Source: G963664115 sp965263045 (lineage in GTDB: Bacteria; Acidobacteriota; Terriglobia; 20CM-2-55-15). From it: a stretch of DNA of 64,000 bases. Location: NCBI GenBank assembly GCA_965263045.1, contig CBDHGK010000041.1:5394001-5458000 (forward strand), given 5' to 3'. The notes under the pieces were generated by a model, which was not told the origin of the DNA, ran no database searches, and saw nothing but the letters and a program-made list of their open reading frames with translations. Numbering within the stretch: the first letter of the stretch is position 1; every line of letters begins with the position of its first letter. This document shows, one piece after another, positions 59,520 through 64,000 of this stretch. The translations under genes were made by a program, and so were the position numbers.

Positions 59520-62243
59520 ATGACTAAGCGAATTGAAGTATCCGGAGAGCGGGCCCATCCGATATCCGACACCTGGTTTCTTGAGAAATTTGATGAGTGG
59601 GTCTTAAAGGATCCGGAGCGATTTGCGTTTGCGGTGGATCACTCCGATCGCGTTGAAGAATACTCCTACCGTGACGTGTCTCGCCAGTCTCTTCGAATAG
59701 CCGCAGGTCTGGTCGCTACAGGCATCGGCGCAGGCGACCGAGTGGGTATTCTGATGGACAACAGTCCGCACTGGGTCTTTGCGTTGCTGGGGATTTTGCG
59801 GATCGGAGCCGTCGGCGTACCGCTGTCGACACTCCTGCCGGCTTCGTCGGTGCAGAGGCTCGTGGATCATGCAGAGTGCAGCCTGGTGTTTACGGACAAA
59901 TCGAATCTGGGCACAACGCTGGAGGCCCTGCAGGCAGAGGCGGCAGAAGAGGCAGCGGAGGTCAAGGGATTGAGGCCGGGACCTCGGTTACCCGTTGTCG
60001 CGACCGCAATCGAGCCGGGCGTCTGGCACTGGGATACGTTCCTTAAGAAAGGGGATGATGTGGACTGGAGCCCATCCGTCGTGCCGGACCCCACTGCCGT
60101 GTTGATGTACACGTCGGGTACGACCGGCGACCCTAAGGGCGTACAAATACCTGCCCAAGGCATCTCTCAGGACATATATGGGCTCGTGGAGTTGCTCGAA
60201 TTATCGCCCGACCACCGAATGCTGTCCGTGCTGCCTTTCTCCCACGTGCTTCCCCTCGTCGCCAACGGCCTGGGAGCCCTCGCCGCCGGCTGCGGTGTGG
60301 TCTTCCTGCCGGTGATTTCTCCCCAGCGAATTGTGGAAGCCTTCAAACGTCATCGAATCACTTTCTTTGTTTGCGTGCCCCAGTTTTTTTACGCCGTGCA
60401 CAAGCGGATCTTCGGACAGGTTGCGGAGCTTTCATGGGCTGCACGGCAGAGTTTCAGTATCTTGATCCGAGTTGCGCGGACCGTGCGGAGCCCACGGCTC
60501 AGTCGCCTGCTTTTTTCCAGAATTCACGAATCCATCGGTCCCGAACTCGACTTGTTGATCACAGGTGGGTCCCGGTTCGAACCGCGCGTGGCCCGCGACT
60601 TCCAAGCCCTGGGATACACGATGGTACAGGCCTACGGGCTGACGGAGACCAGCGCCGCCGCGACAGTGACACCGGTGAGCCGAAACGCAATCGGAACAGT
60701 CGGGGTACCTCTCAGAGGCGTGAGTGTCCGTATCGACAGTCCGAACGGTTTGGGTATCGGCGAAGTGTGTGTCGCCGGCCCGGTCCTGATGCAGGGCTAT
60801 TACCGCAACCGGGAGGCGACAGATCAGGCCGTGCGGAACGGATGGCTCTACACCGGGGATCTCGGTCAACTGGACGACGATGGCAATCTGACCCTGACGG
60901 GGCGAAGCAAGGACGTCATCGTCCTGGCGAGCGGGAAGAACATATATCCCGAAGAGGTTGAAGAACACTATGAAAAGTGCCCCTATATTAAAGAAATGTG
61001 CGTGATGGGGATGCCCGACAGCGCGGGGCCCGGGGACACGCTCCATGCGGTGGTCGTCCCCGACCTGGATGAGTTTCGAAAACGCAAGCAGACGGCGATT
61101 GCCGAAATGATCCGCTACGAACTGGAGAACCGGTCGAAGGAATTGGCGTCCTTTATGCGCGTCCATTCATTGACCGTCCGGAACGAGGCGCTCCCGCGCA
61201 CGGTGACGCGCAAGCTCAAGAGATACCAGATTTATGAAGAAGAAACCGCCCGGTCTCGGTCCCGGGCGAGTCCGGAGGGATTGACTTCAGATCATGGACG
61301 TCTGGCAGAAGGAATCGGAAAGGCGGTGGCCGGGGCCATCCACTCCGCAAAGCCGGATCTGGGCGCGTTGGGGCCCGACATGAACTTCGATCTCGATCTG
61401 GGTTTCGATTCCCTGGGACGGATCGAACTTCTGGCGGCGCTTGAAGCTGAGCTGGGTGTTGAGATTCCCGAAGAGAGGTTGAATCAAATACTCACGGTCG
61501 GAGAACTCGTCCAGGCCCTGGAGGATGCGGGACAAATTGCCGTTGCCGGTCCCCGGGGCTGGAAAGACAAGCTAACAGCCGATGGGGATGAGGATCTTGC
61601 GCGCCAGTATATCCGGGAGTCCCGCCGGAGCCTCACGTTTTTCGGCTTCCCAACGATCCGGTTATTTGGAGCGATCGCAAGAGTCCCTTTCCGTACGAAG
61701 GTGCGGGGGCTCGAAAAACTGCCGGCCGCAGGACCTTTTATCATATGTCCCAACCACGTGTCGTATCTGGATCCGTTCCTCCTCTGCTCGGCTCTCCCGT
61801 TTCGTGTGATTCGCGACATCTTCATCCTGGGATATTCCGATTACTTCGAGGGGCCCGTGATGAGCCGTCTTGCAAACAGCGTCAATATTGTGCCTGTTGA
61901 TCCGAATGCGAACCTCACGCGCGCAATGCGGATCGCGGCCGTGGGGTTGCGAAGGGACCGGATTCTTCTGGTCTTTCCCGAGGGTGAGCGAAGTTTCGAC
62001 GGCAACTTGACGGTGTTCAAGAAAGGTGCGGCAATACTATCGGTGGAACTGAACGTACCCATCGTGCCCGTTGGCATACGCGGTACGTTTGAAGCCTGGC
62101 CCCGCGGCGGGAGCCTGCGTGCGTATCCGGTTCAGATCGATATCGGCGACCCCATTTATCCGATGGACAGGGACGAAGTGGCAAATCCCTATAAACAATT
62201 GAACGACACCTTAAAAGACGCTGTTGCAGGACTGCTCGCTTAG
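59520..62243 (+). CDS. Trifunctional acyl-AMP ligase / acyl carrier protein / PlsC acyltransferase
   Basis: 907 aa. Residues 1-570: ANL ligase with MYTSGTTGDPKGVQ, YGLTETSAA, YTGDLGQLDDDG and GRSKDVIVLASGKNIYPEEV. Around residue 624: carrier domain, LGFDSLGRIELLAALE, Ser for phosphopantetheine. Residues 700-907: PlsC with CPNHVSYLDPF (HX4D-type variant), FPEGERSFDGN and VPIVPVGIRGTFEAWP. It could activate a fatty acid, hold it as thioester and transfer it to a lysophospholipid or similar acceptor at the membrane, like the Aas fusion but with its own carrier. Confidence 0.9.
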   Translation: MTKRIEVSGERAHPISDTWFLEKFDEWVLKDPERFAFAVDHSDRVEEYSYRDVSRQSLRIAAGLVATGIGAGDRVGILMDNSPHWVFALLGILRIGAVGVPLSTLLPASSVQRLVDHAECSLVFTDKSNLGTTLEALQAEAAEEAAEVKGLRPGPRLPVVATAIEPGVWHWDTFLKKGDDVDWSPSVVPDPTAVLMYTSGTTGDPKGVQIPAQGISQDIYGLVELLELSPDHRMLSVLPFSHVLPLVANGLGALAAGCGVVFLPVISPQRIVEAFKRHRITFFVCVPQFFYAVHKRIFGQVAELSWAARQSFSILIRVARTVRSPRLSRLLFSRIHESIGPELDLLITGGSRFEPRVARDFQALGYTMVQAYGLTETSAAATVTPVSRNAIGTVGVPLRGVSVRIDSPNGLGIGEVCVAGPVLMQGYYRNREATDQAVRNGWLYTGDLGQLDDDGNLTLTGRSKDVIVLASGKNIYPEEVEEHYEKCPYIKEMCVMGMPDSAGPGDTLHAVVVPDLDEFRKRKQTAIAEMIRYELENRSKELASFMRVHSLTVRNEALPRTVTRKLKRYQIYEEETARSRSRASPEGLTSDHGRLAEGIGKAVAGAIHSAKPDLGALGPDMNFDLDLGFDSLGRIELLAALEAELGVEIPEERLNQILTVGELVQALEDAGQIAVAGPRGWKDKLTADGDEDLARQYIRESRRSLTFFGFPTIRLFGAIARVPFRTKVRGLEKLPAAGPFIICPNHVSYLDPFLLCSALPFRVIRDIFILGYSDYFEGPVMSRLANSVNIVPVDPNANLTRAMRIAAVGLRRDRILLVFPEGERSFDGNLTVFKKGAAILSVELNVPIVPVGIRGTFEAWPRGGSLRAYPVQIDIGDPIYPMDRDEVANPYKQLNDTLKDAVAGLLA

Positions 62244-62477
62244 CAGCCCGTGGCAGAAGTCTCGCGGGCCCCGTTTCGCCGTAACCCTTTGGGCGCAGGG
62301 GGCCCACCGACGTTTCGAACGGAGGCCGCAGGCGCCCCCCAGGCTTTGTCGTTCGTCGGTCACGATGAAAAGACGGCGCCTGCTGCCTCGGTTTCAAACC
62401 TCGGTGGCCGCTCCTCACTTCGCGCCTGCAACCCGAAGTCCCCTGCGCGCGGCCCGCGAGACTTCTGCCACGGGCTG
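62244..62477. repeat. Palindromic element with 27-bp perfect terminal inverted repeats
   Basis: CAGCCCGTGGCAGAAGTCTC... at 62244-62270 is exactly inverted at 62451-62477. Inner segments (GGAGGCCGCAGGCGCC and GGCGCCTGCTGCCTC) also pair, so the whole 234 bp can fold into a long hairpin. It begins one base after the stop codon of the fusion gene and might act as its terminator. A partial copy is at 53307-53462. Confidence 0.88.
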
Positions 62478-62614
62478 TTAGCGCCGACGCGATAGTCGAT
62501 CGTCCGGTCAGTTCTTGCCGGAACTCGGCCTGAAGGCTCACTGGCGGGCCTGTCCGGCATCGGGCTCCCAGTCCAGAAAACAGGATCACGCGTCGATTTT
62601 ACCTTTGCACTCGC

Positions 62615-62643
62615 TGAACATATTGCTGTCCCTGGGTTATACT
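62615..62643 (+). promoter_or_regulatory. Probable sigma-70 promoter for the zinc-ribbon gene
   Basis: TGAACA (62615-62620) and TATACT (62638-62643) with a 17-bp spacer, about 70 bp before the gene start. Confidence 0.5.
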
Positions 62644-62710
62644 GCGCGGGACTCCCCTTGTTTGACCCCTTTGTTGCTAACACTCATCAAAGCTGCTCCG
62701 GGAGGAGCCT

Positions 62711-63175
62711 GTGGGACGAAAATATAAACAGCAGGGCTATCATGATGCCGGCCAGGAACGGAAGCCCGGTCAGCGGCAGCAGGGACCACGCCAGCAGCCA
62801 GGACGCTCATCGGAAGGCCCAAGGTCGCCTCGTATGCCGGGATTTCAGGAAGTGATGCGTTGTTCGATGTGCGGCAATATCATCCCGGCTCTCACCGAAA
62901 TCAATGCGGAGAGTCAGTGCTCGAAATGCGGCGGGGATCTTCGAAGTTGTAAGCACTGCCGGTATTTCGACACCGGGGCTCAGTTTGAATGCACCCAGGC
63001 GATTCCGCAACGGATCGTGGCAAAGGATAAGCGTAACGACTGCGAATTCTTCGACGCGCGCACCTCGATCGAACGTGAAACTTCTTCTCCAGTTGGTGCC
63101 GGAAGTTCCAATAGCTCTGGAAGTCCCAGCACGTCCAAGGCTGCGCGCAATGCCTTTGACGACCTGTTCCGCTAG
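62711..63175 (+). CDS. Zinc-ribbon protein
   Basis: 154 aa from the GTG at 62711 with GGAGGAG 3 nt upstream. A basic Gln/Arg/Pro-rich, disordered N-terminus (HDAGQERKPGQRQQGPRQQP) is followed by MRCSMCGNIIPALTEI, SQCSKCGGDLRSCKHCRYFD and a further Cys in FECTQAIPQR, giving a two-site zinc-binding core. A low-complexity Ser/Gly tail ends in ARNAFDDLF. Relatives are common in Acidobacteriota and of unknown role; nucleic-acid binding is plausible. Confidence 0.78.
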   Translation: MGRKYKQQGYHDAGQERKPGQRQQGPRQQPGRSSEGPRSPRMPGFQEVMRCSMCGNIIPALTEINAESQCSKCGGDLRSCKHCRYFDTGAQFECTQAIPQRIVAKDKRNDCEFFDARTSIERETSSPVGAGSSNSSGSPSTSKAARNAFDDLFR

Positions 63176-63337
63176 CCCCACGAAGCGCTTGTTAAAGGGC
63201 GCCGGCCATTGTCACAGTTCCCTCCCATGCATTAAGCTTTTCGCTGACAGTTAATTCACACCATCTGCCTGATGTTTGTCCGGCAACCATCCGGACTCAA
63301 TTCTGGCTCAACGAAGTGCAGATGCCGAGGAGAAAAT

Positions 63338-64000
63338 TTGGCAGTAGATCGTTTGAAAATCGCAGTGTTTGTAGACTTCGACAACATTGAGATCGGGGTC
63401 CGGAACACACTGAATAGAAACTTTGACATATCCGCCGTTCTGGAAGCGATCAAGGAGCGCGGCGAGATCGTCACGAAAATCGCGTACGGCGACTGGAAGC
63501 GGTCCGGCGACTATGGCCGGACCATGGGTCAGCATGCCATTCACATGGTTCAGCGGAATATGACACCCGGTGGGGACAAGAACGGCGCCGATATCAACCT
63601 CGCCCTCGACGCATTGGAAATGGCGTTTACCCGTGACCACATCAATGCGTTTGTCATCGTCAGTGGCGACAGTGATTTCATCACTCTGGTCGAGAAACTG
63701 AAGCAATATGACAAGAAGGTGTTTGTCGTGGGCGGGCGTGGGTTCACCAGCGGCATTATGCAGAGGAACTGCTACGAGTTCATTGCATACGAAAATCTAA
63801 TCCGATCTCAGAGTTCGGGCCGCCGGCCCGTGAGTCGGTCGCGATCAACCAGCGAAATACCCGTCGAGAAGGCCATCCCTCTGGTTCGCAGGGCGCTTAC
63901 GGTACTGAGTGATCGTGAGGTTTCGCCACAGCTCGGACTCCTCAAGAGTACGTTGTTGCAACTGGACTCCACGTTTTCCGAGCGCGACTACGGTGTGACG
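63338..64000 (+). CDS. NYN-domain (LabA/DUF88-like) protein, cut by window edge
   Basis: The TTG at 63338 has GAGGAG 5 nt upstream. LKIAVFVDFDNIEIGVRNTL, GDKNGADINLALDALEMAF and INAFVIVSGDSDFITLVEKL hold the acidic residues of a PIN-like NYN nuclease. After a linker (RSQSSGRRPVSRSRSTSEIP) the segment AIPLVRRALTVLSD begins what looks like an OST-HTH/LOTUS domain; the C-terminus is beyond the window. It may act as an RNase. No stop precedes position 64000. Confidence 0.85.
   Translation, partial: MAVDRLKIAVFVDFDNIEIGVRNTLNRNFDISAVLEAIKERGEIVTKIAYGDWKRSGDYGRTMGQHAIHMVQRNMTPGGDKNGADINLALDALEMAFTRDHINAFVIVSGDSDFITLVEKLKQYDKKVFVVGGRGFTSGIMQRNCYEFIAYENLIRSQSSGRRPVSRSRSTSEIPVEKAIPLVRRALTVLSDREVSPQLGLLKSTLLQLDSTFSERDYGVT

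Overview
The window looks like a chromosomal segment of a member of the Acidobacteriota. The main taxonomic hint is a VWFA-related protein of the type usually annotated as acidobacterial, next to a DUF4159 gene; this is an inference from gene content, not a 16S placement. It has two very different halves.

Positions 1 to about 28.4 kb are a large sedentary (chromosomal) integron. About 35 small genes lie head to tail on the minus strand. From about 5.8 kb to 26.6 kb nearly every gene is followed by an attC-like site (RYYYAAC ... GTTRRRY, usually 55-120 bp and folding on itself). An integron integrase gene (intI, 28448-29437) sits at the right end. It is transcribed in the same direction as the cassettes and its 3' end faces them, the 'inverted integrase' layout, opposite to class 1 and Vibrio integrons. 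Cassettes carry typical accessory functions: GNAT acetyltransferases, VOC/glyoxalase proteins, DUF1801 proteins, AlkD-type DNA repair, PPOX, SDR, HAD, ICMT-like, GrpB, small membrane proteins and toxin-antitoxin-like pairs. Several are broken: an AAC(3) N-terminal fragment, two homopolymer frameshifts, a nonsense DUF4160 and an IS3-truncated DUF1801. Two identical 1441-bp IS256-family elements in opposite orientation, each with its own 8-bp target duplication, have landed inside the array: one in an attC, one in the first cassette gene. The leftmost 5 kb has no clear attC and ends in an IS3-family element cut by the window edge.

Positions 29.6-64 kb are ordinary core genome of higher GC. A hydantoinase/oxoprolinase pair (hyuA-hyuB, +) converges on a 15-kb complex I operon (-) transcribed J-K-[MrpD-like]-[87 aa]-[NuoL-like]-M-N-A-B-C-D-EF-G-H-I. 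This is a circular permutation of the usual A-N order, with four antiporter-like subunits instead of three and fused NuoE-NuoF. Upstream lie a CBS protein, a relic of a second hyuB, a YdcF-like protein, the VWFA/DUF4159 pair and alanine racemase. Next are an OpuC-type osmoprotectant ABC transporter, an Nramp-related transporter, a lipoprotein metallo-beta-lactamase, a 907-aa acyl-AMP ligase/ACP/PlsC fusion, a zinc-ribbon protein and a NYN-domain protein cut by the right edge.

Two families of small non-coding elements with terminal inverted repeats occur in the core half. One, 276 bp long, is inserted in frame into the signal peptide of the OpuC binding protein. The other has a complete copy at 62.2 kb and a partial copy at 53.3 kb. 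The three frameshifts in the window (GNAT, DUF1801, nuoF) all lie in homopolymers, so sequencing error must be considered for them.
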